A stretch of 64,000 nt of DNA from Bacteroidota bacterium (GCA_023434025.1 JAEYTL010000018.1:62001-126000); one strand, 5' to 3'; numbered from the stretch's first letter, positions 15,604 through 24,904 are shown. Translations and numbers: made by a program. The notes: a model not told the origin generated them from the letters alone.

Positions 15604-17334
15604 CTAATTTAAATTCCATATATCAATTCGTTCAATTGGTAATTCAAATTGACAACCTGCTAAACAACTACCATCCTCATAAAGAATATCAGCATGACCT
15701 GAAACTCCAGGATTGACAGGTGTAATCATAGAATAAATACCTTTTAAACCTGAGACTAAGTTTGGGAAATTAATTCCATTAAGTCCTCCTTCAGAACTTG
15801 AAAATTCATGATGATTTGAATTTACAGGATTTACTCCAAAAGTTTTTCTCATCCACGAATTTAAAGCTCTTGCATTTAAAAAATAAAATTTTCCATCTGC
15901 TCCTTGCAAAGTTTTTCCTGGAATATTTGGAATACTAACATCGCAATTATTTAATGCAATAGAAACTTTTAATGCACATGTATTTGTAGTTCTACTGGGA
16001 TTATTAATTCTCGCTTGCCAAACTTGTCCACCAACACTACCATATACATTATCCGCACCTGTTTCGGTTGGATAACCATTTGAATAATCTGCCCATGTTG
16101 GTAAATCTTGAGCAGAAAATGTAAGGTTAGGATTATCCCAAAATTCTTGATCATATTCAAAGTCAATACCTTCATTAGCTGTAAAAAACCAATTTATTAT
16201 TTTTTCAGATGTGTAAAATGTAGGGTTCTGATTAGCCTTATCAATCAGCTCCAAAATAAACATCATCGCTTCATCTGTAACGACATTATTCGGTGAATTT
16301 TGATTAAAGTAATCCAACAGAGCATCTTTTGTTTCCTGTGGTGCATTATTCCACCATGTCTGTTGGTTTGTGTTTAAATGATTATAAAGCCTAACTTCTC
16401 TTTTATCTATAGTTAGAATTGGAGTTGTAATAATCGGGTTCCCGCTTCCATCGCTAAAATCAGGGTTAGGATTCGGGTCGTTACCGTTATTATTTCCACC
16501 GGTATTCGGATTGCCAGTATTTGGATTACCTGTATTCGGGTTTCCGGGGTTTCCATCTGCTGGAGAACCGCCTCCAGTCCAATTTCCGTTGCCAGGATTA
16601 TAACCGGAATTATCTCCTCCTGAGTCACTGCCGCCACCGCCGCTACCGCCAGACAAACAGCCGGCATCTATAACCATAATTTGGTATTCTACTTCATACC
16701 AGCCACTAACACATACAGTTCCTGCAGGCCCATCATTATTCCCTCTGTCTCTGATGGTTTGTCCGTTAGCATTCAAGCAATATCCAACGGTATAGTTTAA
16801 CATTGAAATACAATCTGCACCATCTCCCGTAATTGAAAACCGGGCATACGTACTCACATCTGTAATAGCGGATGGCTTTTTGTCTCCAATCTCTACATTG
16901 TTCGCCAACTTGGTTAATTCTTCCTGAGACAATAAATACTCGGTTATAAAAGCTTTATAACTTCCGTCTTCTTTGGAGTTTAGCACCAAATTTTCAACTT
17001 TAGACAATTCTTCTTCATTAATGATTCTAAAAGTAATAGAATGCTTTCCGTCTTTTTCTGTAATCAGGATGTTTGTAGTGTCAATAAAAATGCCAAAATC
17101 TTCATTAAAAACCCCTCTCTGCAGTAAAGAATGATTCATTTTTGAACGTGATTCTTTTAATTTTTCATAAGCTTTTCGATTGCGTTTTAACTCGCGAAAG
17201 CTGATTTTCCGTACCTGATGAGTTGTCTGGACAGGAGAAGCCTGATCGGAAATTTCAAATTCTTCTTTTTCACAGGACGTGAAAAACAGCATGGAAATCA
17301 TCAAAATAAGCAGTAATTTTAACTTGTTTTTCAT
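15604..17334 (-). CDS. Polymorphic toxin lipoprotein with C-terminal Tae4-like peptidoglycan amidase
   Basis: This 576-residue protein has a lipoprotein signal with lipid Cys C21 (MLFFTSC). Next come a Lys-rich N-terminal region (40-160), a Cys-containing domain (165-226), a Gly/Asn/Pro linker with NPNTG repeats (229-300), a pre-toxin segment (310-370) and a Tae4-like domain (about 400-576). The likely catalytic Cys is C453 (NTCALKVSIAL), with H547 and D549 in SGHADI. Tae4 enzymes cut the D-Glu/diaminopimelate bond of peptidoglycan after T6SS delivery. Here no T6SS genes or type IX C-terminal signal are seen, and a lipid anchor is predicted, so delivery may depend on contact or on outer-membrane vesicles. 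Immunity gene and spare cassettes follow. Confidence 0.85.
   Translation of the reverse strand: MKNKLKLLLILMISMLFFTSCEKEEFEISDQASPVQTTHQVRKISFRELKRNRKAYEKLKESRSKMNHSLLQRGVFNEDFGIFIDTTNILITEKDGKHSITFRIINEEELSKVENLVLNSKEDGSYKAFITEYLLSQEELTKLANNVEIGDKKPSAITDVSTYARFSITGDGADCISMLNYTVGYCLNANGQTIRDRGNNDGPAGTVCVSGWYEVEYQIMVIDAGCLSGGSGGGGSDSGGDNSGYNPGNGNWTGGGSPADGNPGNPNTGNPNTGNPNTGGNNNGNDPNPNPDFSDGSGNPIITTPILTIDKREVRLYNHLNTNQQTWWNNAPQETKDALLDYFNQNSPNNVVTDEAMMFILELIDKANQNPTFYTSEKIINWFFTANEGIDFEYDQEFWDNPNLTFSAQDLPTWADYSNGYPTETGADNVYGSVGGQVWQARINNPSRTTNTCALKVSIALNNCDVSIPNIPGKTLQGADGKFYFLNARALNSWMRKTFGVNPVNSNHHEFSSSEGGLNGINFPNLVSGLKGIYSMITPVNPGVSGHADILYEDGSCLAGCQFELPIERIDIWNLN
16241..16394 (-). repeat. 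Pre-toxin homology block, copy 1 (in the full-length toxin)
   Basis: This is the segment coding for about VRLYNHLNTNQQTWW through FILELID of the toxin lipoprotein. It is repeated, with frameshifts, at 15003-15154. It is in frame here and links the Gly/Asn/Pro linker to the toxin domain. Confidence 0.75.
16502..16546 (-). repeat. 15-bp tandem repeat in the toxin linker
   Basis: Three imperfect 15-bp units on the + strand (GTATTCGGATTGCCA and variants) encode the repeated NPNTG pentapeptide of the linker. Changes of whole units would lengthen or shorten the linker without breaking the frame. Confidence 0.8.
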
Positions 17335-17346
17335 GATAAAGTTTTT

Positions 17347-17460
17347 TTATGGTTTAGATTCATTTTTACAATGTGTTAAAACCAACGTATCATGTTCCGT
17401 GATTTCAAAGGTATAAAAAGCCTGCAGTGCTTCCTTATTTTGAAATTGGTGTAGATTCAT
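17347..17460 (-). CDS. Possible 37-residue leader peptide upstream of the toxin gene
   Basis: A short frame, starting MNLHQFQNKEALQAF and ending HCKNESKP, stops 12 bp before the toxin lipoprotein ATG. Its make-up is protein-like, but no family is recognised and no clear ribosome site is seen. A TACCTTTG box lies inside it, so it may simply be promoter DNA. The rest of the 353-bp gap 17335-17687 is A+T-rich apart from the terminator at its right end. Confidence 0.25.
   Translation of the reverse strand: MNLHQFQNKEALQAFYTFEITEHDTLVLTHCKNESKP
17406..17413 (-). promoter_or_regulatory. Bacteroidota -7 box upstream of the toxin lipoprotein
   Basis: Read on the minus strand, TACCTTTG fits the TAnnTTTG consensus exactly and would give a leader of about 70 nt for the toxin operon. 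No convincing -33 TTG is found at the usual distance. Confidence 0.45.
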
Positions 17461-17625
17461 AAAAAAATTGATTTTAACTCAATTATTTATGATTAAATTT
17501 GTTTTTGCTAATTAACAAAAAATTTCTTTAGATATAAAGCTTTGTAGGTATTTTTTTAATTACTCCTATACAAAATCCCTGATTTCAGCTTCTTCTGAAA
17601 CACACTCAGCTTTGCTGTTAAATAA

Positions 17626-17659
17626 AAAAAACTTGCTGTTTGGGGCAAGCAAGTTTTTT
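17626..17659 (-). terminator. Terminator after the LRR gene
   Basis: AAAAAACTTGCT and AGCAAGTTTTTT form a perfect 12-bp stem with a 10-base loop. It lies 29 bp beyond the LRR gene stop in the minus direction, and its left arm gives a T run on that strand. It separates the LRR gene from the toxin locus. Confidence 0.85.
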
Positions 17660-17687
17660 GTGGGGTTGGTATTTGTGTTTTGGAAAA

Positions 17688-18542
17688 TTAATCCGGAGTA
17701 CCTACTACTCCAGTATTGTCTGTAAGCAACGGTAAGCGAACCGCCACTCCTTTATCGTTTAACATCGTCATCTGGAAAGTGTCTTTCTTAGCCAGGGCAT
17801 AGGAAATCAATCCGTTGAACTTGTTGTAAGAGATATTCATTTCTTTTAAGTTATCCAGCTTCTCTATTTCAAAAGGAACCTGACCAACAAAGTTATTTTC
17901 AAATAAGCTCAGGTTTTCAAGAGCTCTTAAATTTTCAATTTCATAGCTCAGTTTCCCGGAAAAATTATTGCTGTTCAGCATCAGAACTTTTAAATTTTTC
18001 AATTGATACAGGGAGCTTGGCAATTCGCCTTGTAATGAATTGTTAAACAGCGAAAGATTTTCCAATTGTGTTAACTGACCTATTTCCTGTGGTAAAGAAC
18101 CGGTTAGCGAATTCATGTACAACTCCAGCACCCTTAACGAAGTAGCTTTTCCGATAGAAGCCGGAATAGCACCGGTTAATTTATTAAACGAAATGTTTAA
18201 CGTTTGCAGGTTTTTTAAATCACCGATAGAAACAGGTAAATGACCGGAAAGGTTGTTTTTAAATAAATTAAGTGTTTCCAAATAAGGTAATTGTGCAATC
18301 TCTGCCGGAATTTGTCCCTCTAAGTTATTGTTCGGCAGAGCCAAACCAACTACTTTGTTATCTTTGATCTTAACGCCATGCCAAGTTGAGGTTTCGGCAG
18401 CTAAATCCCATTTGATTTTCCACTGACTGCCTTGGGTTGCCTGGTTAAATTTCAGCAAAGCTTCTCTTTCCGCTTTTGATACTTCAGCGTATCCCGAAAA
18501 GGACAGGCAAAGCACAAAAAGTATAAGCGTAAAATTTTTCAT
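17688..18542 (-). CDS. Secreted leucine-rich-repeat protein
   Basis: This 284-residue protein has a signal peptide (probably cut near residue 19, after GYA) and an N-terminal cap resembling the LRRNT region of plant proteins (EREALLKFNQAT...W.I.WD). About eight plant-type LRRs of 24 residues follow (pattern LxxLxxLxLxxNxLxGxIPxxIGxL) over residues 60-255. There is no type IX sorting domain or membrane anchor, so it is exported at least to the periplasm. LRRs of this type bind proteins or glycans. The partner is unknown. Its promoter region carries the same tandem 20-bp element as gldK. Confidence 0.88.
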   Translation of the reverse strand: MKNFTLILFVLCLSFSGYAEVSKAEREALLKFNQATQGSQWKIKWDLAAETSTWHGVKIKDNKVVGLALPNNNLEGQIPAEIAQLPYLETLNLFKNNLSGHLPVSIGDLKNLQTLNISFNKLTGAIPASIGKATSLRVLELYMNSLTGSLPQEIGQLTQLENLSLFNNSLQGELPSSLYQLKNLKVLMLNSNNFSGKLSYEIENLRALENLSLFENNFVGQVPFEIEKLDNLKEMNISYNKFNGLISYALAKKDTFQMTMLNDKGVAVRLPLLTDNTGVVGTPD

Positions 18543-18588
18543 CTTTAATTAAATTTGGGGTTTGACGTTGTAAATATAGTACGCAAAT

Positions 18589-18628
18589 TCGTTTAAATGC
18601 AAATTTAATCGACAAAATACACTTTTTA
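18589..18628 (-). promoter_or_regulatory. Tandem 20-bp element upstream of the LRR gene
   Basis: Two adjoining 20-bp units, at 18589-18608 and 18609-18628, follow the pattern TCG-N3-AAAT(G/A)CA-N-(A/T)TTT on the + strand. The same double unit lies upstream of gldK at 34781-34820 in the same orientation relative to its gene. Here it lies 47-86 bp before the LRR start. It is a candidate site for a shared regulator that binds as a dimer. Confidence 0.5.
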
Positions 18629-18789
18629 AATCATTTTAATCATTTTTTCTTACAAAAATTTTAAACTAGCGAACAAATAACGGGTATATGATCATTGATT
18701 GGCTTGACAAATCACCTTAAAAATGTTAAAACCACGCATACAATTGTTAAATAAAAATTAACCTCAAAAACTTTTTGCTCTTGAAAAGG

Positions 18790-18797
18790 TACATTTG
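18790..18797 (+). promoter_or_regulatory. -7 box of the RND efflux operon
   Basis: TACATTTG fits the TAnnTTTG consensus and lies 42 bp before the adaptor ATG at 18840. Confidence 0.5.
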
Positions 18798-18839
18798 TCA
18801 AAGCCAAAATTTTGGATTTCAACTATTCTTACCATACTT

Positions 18840-19907
18840 ATGAAACTAAAAAACATTATTATCTTTCTTCTGATAGGTGGTTTAGCAGCCTTAGTCATTT
18901 ACCGGATTATCAGCAATAAAAGCCAAAATGAAAAATCTAATCAAAAAGCAGGAGCTCCAAAAGCAGCAGTAACGGCAAACGGAATGGTGTTACAACCCAA
19001 AAAGTTTGCCAATGAACTGACCTTATCCGGTAGTATAGACGCCGATGAGCAGATTGAGTTGCGTAGTGAAGTTACCGGCGTAGTGCAAGGCATCTATTTT
19101 GAAGAAGGCAGTTATGTTAAAAAAGGTCAGCAATTAATCAAAGTAAACGACATTGAGCTGCGTGCCCAACTGACACAGGCCAGAACCAGACAGTCACTGG
19201 CCGGTGAAAATGAGCGAAGAGCAAAGTTATTACTGCAAAAAGAAGCCATCAGCCAGGAAGAATACGACGTGGCATCGGCTGAATTTGAATCAGCCAAAGC
19301 TCAAACACAATTAATACAGGCACAAATTGCCAAAACAGCCATTGTAGCCCCGTTTAGCGGGAAAATAGGACTGCGTTCCATTTCGCCCGGAACCTACGTT
19401 ACCCCTACCACCCTGATTGCCAGATTAGTGAACAACACCAAGGTAAAGATTACATTTTCCATCCCGGAAAAATATGCTTCATCCATGAAAACAAATGCTG
19501 AGATTACCTTTACTACAGCCGGCAGCAAAGACGTTTTTACAGCTAAAATTTATGCGGTTGAACCTGCCGTTGAACAAACAACCCGAACCCTGCAGATCAG
19601 AGCTATTGCCGACAATCAGGCCGGAAAATTACTTCCCGGAACATTTGCCAATATCCAGCTTCCGCTGGAAGAGTTAAACGATGCCATTCTGATTCCGACC
19701 GAATCAATTATACCGATCCAGAACGGGAAAAAAGTGTTTATCACCGAAAACGGAAAAGCCAAAGAAGTCATTATAGAAACAGCCAACCGGACAGAAAAAG
19801 AGATTTTGGTTACGTCAGGTCTTAAAGCGGGAGACACCTTAATTACGTCCGGCATCATGGCCGTCAAAGTGGGAGCTCCGGTTAACTTAAAACTAATTCA
19901 AAACTAA
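18840..19907 (+). CDS. RND efflux periplasmic adaptor (HlyD/AcrA family)
   Basis: This is the membrane-fusion subunit that links the RND pump to the outer-membrane channel. The 355-residue protein starts at the ATG at 18840 and has an N-terminal hydrophobic helix (IIIFLLIGGLAALVIYRI). The family pattern follows: lipoyl half-motifs around GVVQGIYFEEGSYVKKGQ and AIVAPFSGKIGLRSISPG, a helical hairpin between them (about 95-160), and a beta-barrel plus membrane-proximal domain. An in-frame TTG 45 bp upstream lies at the promoter and is rejected. The pump gene starts 6 bp after its stop. Confidence 0.94.
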   Translation: MKLKNIIIFLLIGGLAALVIYRIISNKSQNEKSNQKAGAPKAAVTANGMVLQPKKFANELTLSGSIDADEQIELRSEVTGVVQGIYFEEGSYVKKGQQLIKVNDIELRAQLTQARTRQSLAGENERRAKLLLQKEAISQEEYDVASAEFESAKAQTQLIQAQIAKTAIVAPFSGKIGLRSISPGTYVTPTTLIARLVNNTKVKITFSIPEKYASSMKTNAEITFTTAGSKDVFTAKIYAVEPAVEQTTRTLQIRAIADNQAGKLLPGTFANIQLPLEELNDAILIPTESIIPIQNGKKVFITENGKAKEVIIETANRTEKEILVTSGLKAGDTLITSGIMAVKVGAPVNLKLIQN

Positions 19908-19913
19908 AAACGC

Positions 19914-22900
19914 ATGAGTTTATCCACGTTAAGTATTAAACGACCGGTTCTGGCCATCGTGATGAACCTCATGATTGTGCTGTTTGGTATTATCGGGTTC
20001 ACTTATTTGGGCGTTCGCGAATTCCCGTCAATTGACCCTGCCCAGATTACGGTGCAGACCAGTTATACGGGGGCCAATGCCGATATTATTGAATCACAGA
20101 TTACGGAACCCCTGGAAAAAGCCATCAATTCCATTGACGGAATCCGGAACATTTCTTCCACCAGTGCACAGGGAAGCAGCGTTATATCGATAGAGTTCAA
20201 TTTAGGTAAAAACCTCGAAGAAGCAGCAAACGACGTAAGGGACAAAGTATCTCAGGCCGTCAGAAGCTTACCGCAGGATTTAACGGCTCCACCGGTAGTT
20301 TCTAAAGCAGATGCCGACTCTGATCCCATTTTGACCATGACCATGAAAAGCGACAACAAAAATGTGTTGGAACTTACGGATTATGCTGAAAATGTCATTT
20401 TGCAACGGCTTCAAACCATTCCCGGCGTGAGCAGTGTTCGTATTTGGGGTGAACGTAAATATGCCATGCGGTTGTGGATAGATCCAATCAAACTGTCAGC
20501 ATACGGGTGCACCGCCTCAGATGTTTTGGATGCTTTGAACAAACAAAACGTTGAACTACCCTCAGGAAAGTTAACCGGCGACAATACAGAATTAACCGTA
20601 AAAACATTAGGAAATCTGACTACCGAAGAAGATTTCAACAACATCATCGTCAAATCTGACGGCGATAAAATCGTTCGTTTGCAGGATGTAGCCAAAGCCA
20701 GTCTGGAAGCAGAAAATCTGGAAACCCGCCTGAGTGATTCCGGACAAACTATGATCGGATTGGCTGTTACACCTCAACCGGGAACCAACTACCTGGATAT
20801 TTCGGAAGAATTCTACAAACAATTTGAGGAGTTAAAAAAAGACTTACCCAAAGAATTTGAATTGAATGTAGCCATCGATACCACCATTTTTATTAAAAAA
20901 GCAATCCTTGAAGTGGCTGAAACACTGTTAATCGCTTTGCTTCTGGTAACGTTGGTCATCTATTTATTCTTCAGAGACTGGGCTATCGCTTTCAGGCCGT
21001 TGATTGATATTCCGGTATCCTTGATTGCAACGTTTTTCATCATGTATATTTGCGGATTTTCCATCAATGTACTGACTTTACTGGCCATTGTATTAGCCAC
21101 TGGTTTGGTTGTGGATGACGGAATTGTTGTGACCGAAAACATCTTTAAAAAAGTAGAAGAAGGCATGTCGCCCATTGAAGCCTCCATCAAAGGTTCCAAT
21201 GAAATTTTCTTTGCGGTAATTTCGATATCCGTTACCCTTGCCGCCGTTTTTCTTCCTATCATCTTCTTAGAAGGCTTTGTAGGAAGGCTGTTTCGGGAAT
21301 TCGGAATAGTGATTGGGGCGGCGGTACTCATTTCAGCTTTTGTATCGTTGAGTTTAACCCCTATGCTCAATGCCTATTTAATGAAAGGCGGAAAACAGAA
21401 ACGCTCAAAATTCTATGAAATGACGGAACCTTTTTATGAAAATCTGAATAAAGGATATGCCCGTTCATTAGAAAAATTCATGAGCAGAAAATGGCTTAGC
21501 TTTCCTATTCTGATTATTTGTTTAGGGCTTTCTGCTTTGTTTTACAGCATTCTACAGAAAGAAACAGCTCCGTATGACGACCGCAGTATGATTTTATTGA
21601 ATGTGACCGGACCGGAAGGAGCAACTTATGATTATATGGACCGTTTTATGCAGGATCTGTCAAAGCTGATTACCGATTCCGTACCCGAAAAAAAGGTCAG
21701 TCTGATTGTAACCTCGCCCGGATTCAGTGCCGGCTCCGTTAACAGGGGATTTGCCCGTCTTTCATTAGTTGATCCGGCAGATCGTGAACGTTCGCAAAAA
21801 GAAATTGCACAACAGCTTACCGGTTTGACCAAAAACTACAACGATGCAAAAACCTCCGTTTCAGAACAGCCGACCATTTCAGTAAATCGGCGTGGCGGCT
21901 TACCGGTTCAGTTTATCATTCAGGCTAAAAACTTTCAGATGCTCGAAGAAAAAATTCCTGAATTCATGGAAGAGGCCTCCAAAGACCCTACTTTTTCGAT
22001 AACCGATGTAAACCTGAAATTCAACAAGCCGGAAATCTATATTACGATTAACCGTGAGAAAGCGGAATCGCTGGGTGTTTCCGTGTTGGATGTTGCCCAA
22101 ACCATCCAGCTTTCCCTGAGCGGACAACGTTTTGGTTATTTTCTGATGAACGGAAAACAGTACCAGGTCATTGGTCAGTTTGACAAAAAAGACCGTGACC
22201 AGCCACTGGATCTGGCTTCTATTTTTGTGAGGAGTAAAAACGGACAGCTTATTCAGCTGGACAATGTGGTTACAATTGAAGAACAAAGCAGCCCCCCGCA
22301 ATTGTTTCACAACAACCGGTATATGTCGGCCACCGTTTCTGCCGGATTAGCTCCCGGAAAAAGTATTGGTGACGGGATAGATGCCATGGAACGCATCAAA
22401 GAAAAAGTACTCGACGATTCTTTTACAACCGATCTGGGAGGAGAATCCCGCGACTTTGCAGAAAGTAACTCAAACACCATGTTTGCCTTCGGACTGGCTT
22501 TACTGTTGATCTTTCTTATCTTAGCCGGCCAGTTTGAAAGTTTTATCGATCCGTTTATCATCATCCTGACCGTACCGATGGCTGTTGCCGGAGCCCTGTT
22601 TTCTCTCTGGCTGTTCGGGCAAACCTGGAACATTTTCAGTCAGATCGGAACCGTCATGCTGATTGGACTGGTGACCAAAAACGGTATTCTGATCGTGGAA
22701 TTTGCCAACCAGTTGCGGGAAGAAGGGAAATCTAAATACGATGCCGTCATGGAGGCTTCTGAATCAAGGTTACGACCTATTTTAATGACCAGTTTAACCC
22801 TGGCATTAGGAGCTATGCCGATTGCCGTTTCTATTGGTGCAGCCTCACAAAGCAGAATGGGTATGGGAATTGTGATTGTAGGCGGAACTATTTTTTCGCT

Positions 22901-23009
22901 GATTCTCACCTTATATGTAATTCCGGCTGTTTACCTGATGTGGTCCCGTGAAAAAAAACACCGCCCTGAGTTTGATAATTTAGACCAATACGAAAAAGAA
23001 TCCGTTTAA
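19914..23009 (+). CDS. RND efflux pump, inner-membrane subunit (HAE1/AcrB-like)
   Basis: This is a proton-driven RND exporter of 1031 residues, normal for the HAE1 family. It has twelve predicted membrane helices in two halves, each followed by a large periplasmic loop. The proton-relay helix reads GLVVDDGIVVTENIF, with the paired aspartates. The matching Lys lies in LVTKNGILIVEFANQ of the second half. It would form a tripartite system with the flanking adaptor and TolC-like channel and expel drugs, bile-like compounds or metabolites. The substrate cannot be read from sequence. It is the middle gene of a tightly packed three-gene operon. Confidence 0.95.
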   Translation: MSLSTLSIKRPVLAIVMNLMIVLFGIIGFTYLGVREFPSIDPAQITVQTSYTGANADIIESQITEPLEKAINSIDGIRNISSTSAQGSSVISIEFNLGKNLEEAANDVRDKVSQAVRSLPQDLTAPPVVSKADADSDPILTMTMKSDNKNVLELTDYAENVILQRLQTIPGVSSVRIWGERKYAMRLWIDPIKLSAYGCTASDVLDALNKQNVELPSGKLTGDNTELTVKTLGNLTTEEDFNNIIVKSDGDKIVRLQDVAKASLEAENLETRLSDSGQTMIGLAVTPQPGTNYLDISEEFYKQFEELKKDLPKEFELNVAIDTTIFIKKAILEVAETLLIALLLVTLVIYLFFRDWAIAFRPLIDIPVSLIATFFIMYICGFSINVLTLLAIVLATGLVVDDGIVVTENIFKKVEEGMSPIEASIKGSNEIFFAVISISVTLAAVFLPIIFLEGFVGRLFREFGIVIGAAVLISAFVSLSLTPMLNAYLMKGGKQKRSKFYEMTEPFYENLNKGYARSLEKFMSRKWLSFPILIICLGLSALFYSILQKETAPYDDRSMILLNVTGPEGATYDYMDRFMQDLSKLITDSVPEKKVSLIVTSPGFSAGSVNRGFARLSLVDPADRERSQKEIAQQLTGLTKNYNDAKTSVSEQPTISVNRRGGLPVQFIIQAKNFQMLEEKIPEFMEEASKDPTFSITDVNLKFNKPEIYITINREKAESLGVSVLDVAQTIQLSLSGQRFGYFLMNGKQYQVIGQFDKKDRDQPLDLASIFVRSKNGQLIQLDNVVTIEEQSSPPQLFHNNRYMSATVSAGLAPGKSIGDGIDAMERIKEKVLDDSFTTDLGGESRDFAESNSNTMFAFGLALLLIFLILAGQFESFIDPFIIILTVPMAVAGALFSLWLFGQTWNIFSQIGTVMLIGLVTKNGILIVEFANQLREEGKSKYDAVMEASESRLRPILMTSLTLALGAMPIAVSIGAASQSRMGMGIVIVGGTIFSLILTLYVIPAVYLMWSREKKHRPEFDNLDQYEKESV

Positions 23010-23016
23010 ATTAGTT

Positions 23017-24324
23017 ATGAAAAAAATACTTCTGTCCTATATCATCGTGTTGATTGCCTCTCCGGTTTGGAGTCAGATACAGCCTGTTTTAACCCTTGAA
23101 GAAGCAGTTGCCCTGACCCTTGAAAACAATTTTGACATCCGCATTGCCAAAAACGAATTAAAAATTGACGAAGAAAATGTCACCCTCGGAAATGCCGGAA
23201 TGTTGCCTAATATTACCGGAACAGTGACCAATAACAACACGGTTTTAAACCAGACCCAAACACAAGCCAGCGGAGCAGAAATTGAAATTGACGGGGCTCA
23301 GAACATCAACATCAATTATGGTGTGGGAATAGAATGGACCATTTTTGACGGTTTCAGGATGTTTGCCCGGCACCACCAATTGAAAGAACTTCAAAACCTG
23401 GGGGCAACCGAACTGAAGCTGGCAGTTCTAAGTAAAGTAAGTGCCGTTTATCAGACCTATTTTACGTTAGCCACCCAACAACAACAACTGAAAATGATAG
23501 ACAGTATCATTTCGGTGTCGGAATTCCGCTTAAATACGGCTAAAAACCGCTTCAGTATTGGTAAAGCTTCCAAATTAGAGGTATTGAATGCTGAAGTTGA
23601 CCTGAATGCCGATCAATCCACCAAAATTCAGTTACTGGAACAATACGGAATTTCAAAAGTAATGCTCAATGAGCTTCTGGTTCGTCCGCTGGACACTGAT
23701 TTTAAAGTTTCTGACACCATTTCAACAGACCATTCTCTGCTGTTGCCTGACCTGCTGTCTTCGGCTGAAAAGCAGAACCCGCAACTTCAGCTACAGTACA
23801 TCAACAAAAAAATTCAGGAATACGAACTTAAACAGGTAAAAGCCAACCGTTATCCCACCGTAAGCCTTTCCGGAGGATATAATTTAGTCCGCTCACAAAC
23901 CCCTTTTGGTTTCGTTACCGAATCGATCGGGCGGAATTTCAATTACGGCTTTACAGCTTCCTTAAATTTGTTTGACGGATTCAATCAGAACCGAAATGAG
24001 AAAGTAGCCAAAATCCAACTGGAAAACACACAGCTTCAAATTGAAAGACAAACCCAGCAAATTCAATCACAGCTTACTTCGTTATATCAGTCCTATCTTT
24101 CCAACTTATCATTGTTAGAACTGGAAAAGAAGAACGAAGCCATTGCCAAACAAAATATGGAAATTACCCTGGAAAAATTTAAAATTGGTTCTGTTGCCCC
24201 GATTGAATTCAGAACCGCTCAGGAAAATTACGGCAATGCGGTCATCCGGCTAACAACGGCAGAATTACTGACAAAACAATCTGAAATAAGCCTGAGAGAA
24301 TTGGCAGGAAATTTATCTTTTTAA
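23017..24324 (+). CDS. TolC-like outer-membrane efflux protein
   Basis: This 435-residue protein has a signal peptide (cut near WSQ at residue 20) and two outer-membrane-efflux repeats rich in coiled coil. It forms the outer-membrane channel of the RND system. It starts 7 bp after the pump gene and is the last gene of the operon. No clear hairpin terminator is visible after it. Confidence 0.93.
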   Translation: MKKILLSYIIVLIASPVWSQIQPVLTLEEAVALTLENNFDIRIAKNELKIDEENVTLGNAGMLPNITGTVTNNNTVLNQTQTQASGAEIEIDGAQNININYGVGIEWTIFDGFRMFARHHQLKELQNLGATELKLAVLSKVSAVYQTYFTLATQQQQLKMIDSIISVSEFRLNTAKNRFSIGKASKLEVLNAEVDLNADQSTKIQLLEQYGISKVMLNELLVRPLDTDFKVSDTISTDHSLLLPDLLSSAEKQNPQLQLQYINKKIQEYELKQVKANRYPTVSLSGGYNLVRSQTPFGFVTESIGRNFNYGFTASLNLFDGFNQNRNEKVAKIQLENTQLQIERQTQQIQSQLTSLYQSYLSNLSLLELEKKNEAIAKQNMEITLEKFKIGSVAPIEFRTAQENYGNAVIRLTTAELLTKQSEISLRELAGNLSF

Positions 24325-24378
24325 TAATTTACCGCATTGTTTTTTATCATTTTCATAACAACTTATTTAATAAAATTC

Positions 24379-24386
24379 TACATTTG
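24379..24386 (+). promoter_or_regulatory. -7 box of the DUF1761 gene
   Basis: TACATTTG matches TAnnTTTG and lies 26 bp before the ATG at 24413. Confidence 0.5.
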
Positions 24387-24412
24387 AGCTATCAACCAAT
24401 AACATCAAATGT

Positions 24413-24901
24413 ATGGAAATGAATTTTTACGCAGTTTTAGTTGCCGCTTTAGCCACTCTGGTAGTTGGTTTTATTTGGTACAGTCCGGCATTGTTTGCTA
24501 ATATCTGGATGAGAGAAACGGGTTTAACCGAAGAAGAATTAAAAAAAGGAAGTATGATTAAGATTTTTGGTCTGACCTTTATTTTTTCTGTGATGATTGC
24601 CATGATTATGCAAATTTTATGCATTCATCAGTTTGGTCCGTTGGGGATGATTGGCGGACCTGACTTTGTTGAAACGGCCAAACCGTCTTATGCGGCATTT
24701 ATGGCTGATTACGGCAATGCATTCCGTACGTTTAAACACGGAGCCCTGCACGGGTTTATGTCAGGATTATTTCTGGCTTTTCCACTGATTGCCATCAACG
24801 GATTGTTTGAGCATAAATCGTGGAAATATATTTTAGTCAATGCCGGTTACTGGACTGTTTGTATGACAGTCATGGGGGCTATTGTCTGCGGTTGGGTCTG
24901 A
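24413..24901 (+). CDS. DUF1761 membrane protein
   Basis: This is a 162-residue inner-membrane protein with four predicted helices. The N-terminal VGFIWYSPALFANIWMRETGLT segment, given here as GFIWYSP and W-x-R-x-TGLT, is the mark of the DUF1761 family, whose function is unknown. A second ATG six bases later is an equally good start. It has its own -7 box, so it is probably monocistronic, and it converges with the pterin dehydratase gene. Confidence 0.88.
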   Translation: MEMNFYAVLVAALATLVVGFIWYSPALFANIWMRETGLTEEELKKGSMIKIFGLTFIFSVMIAMIMQILCIHQFGPLGMIGGPDFVETAKPSYAAFMADYGNAFRTFKHGALHGFMSGLFLAFPLIAINGLFEHKSWKYILVNAGYWTVCMTVMGAIVCGWV

Positions 24902-24904
24902 GAA

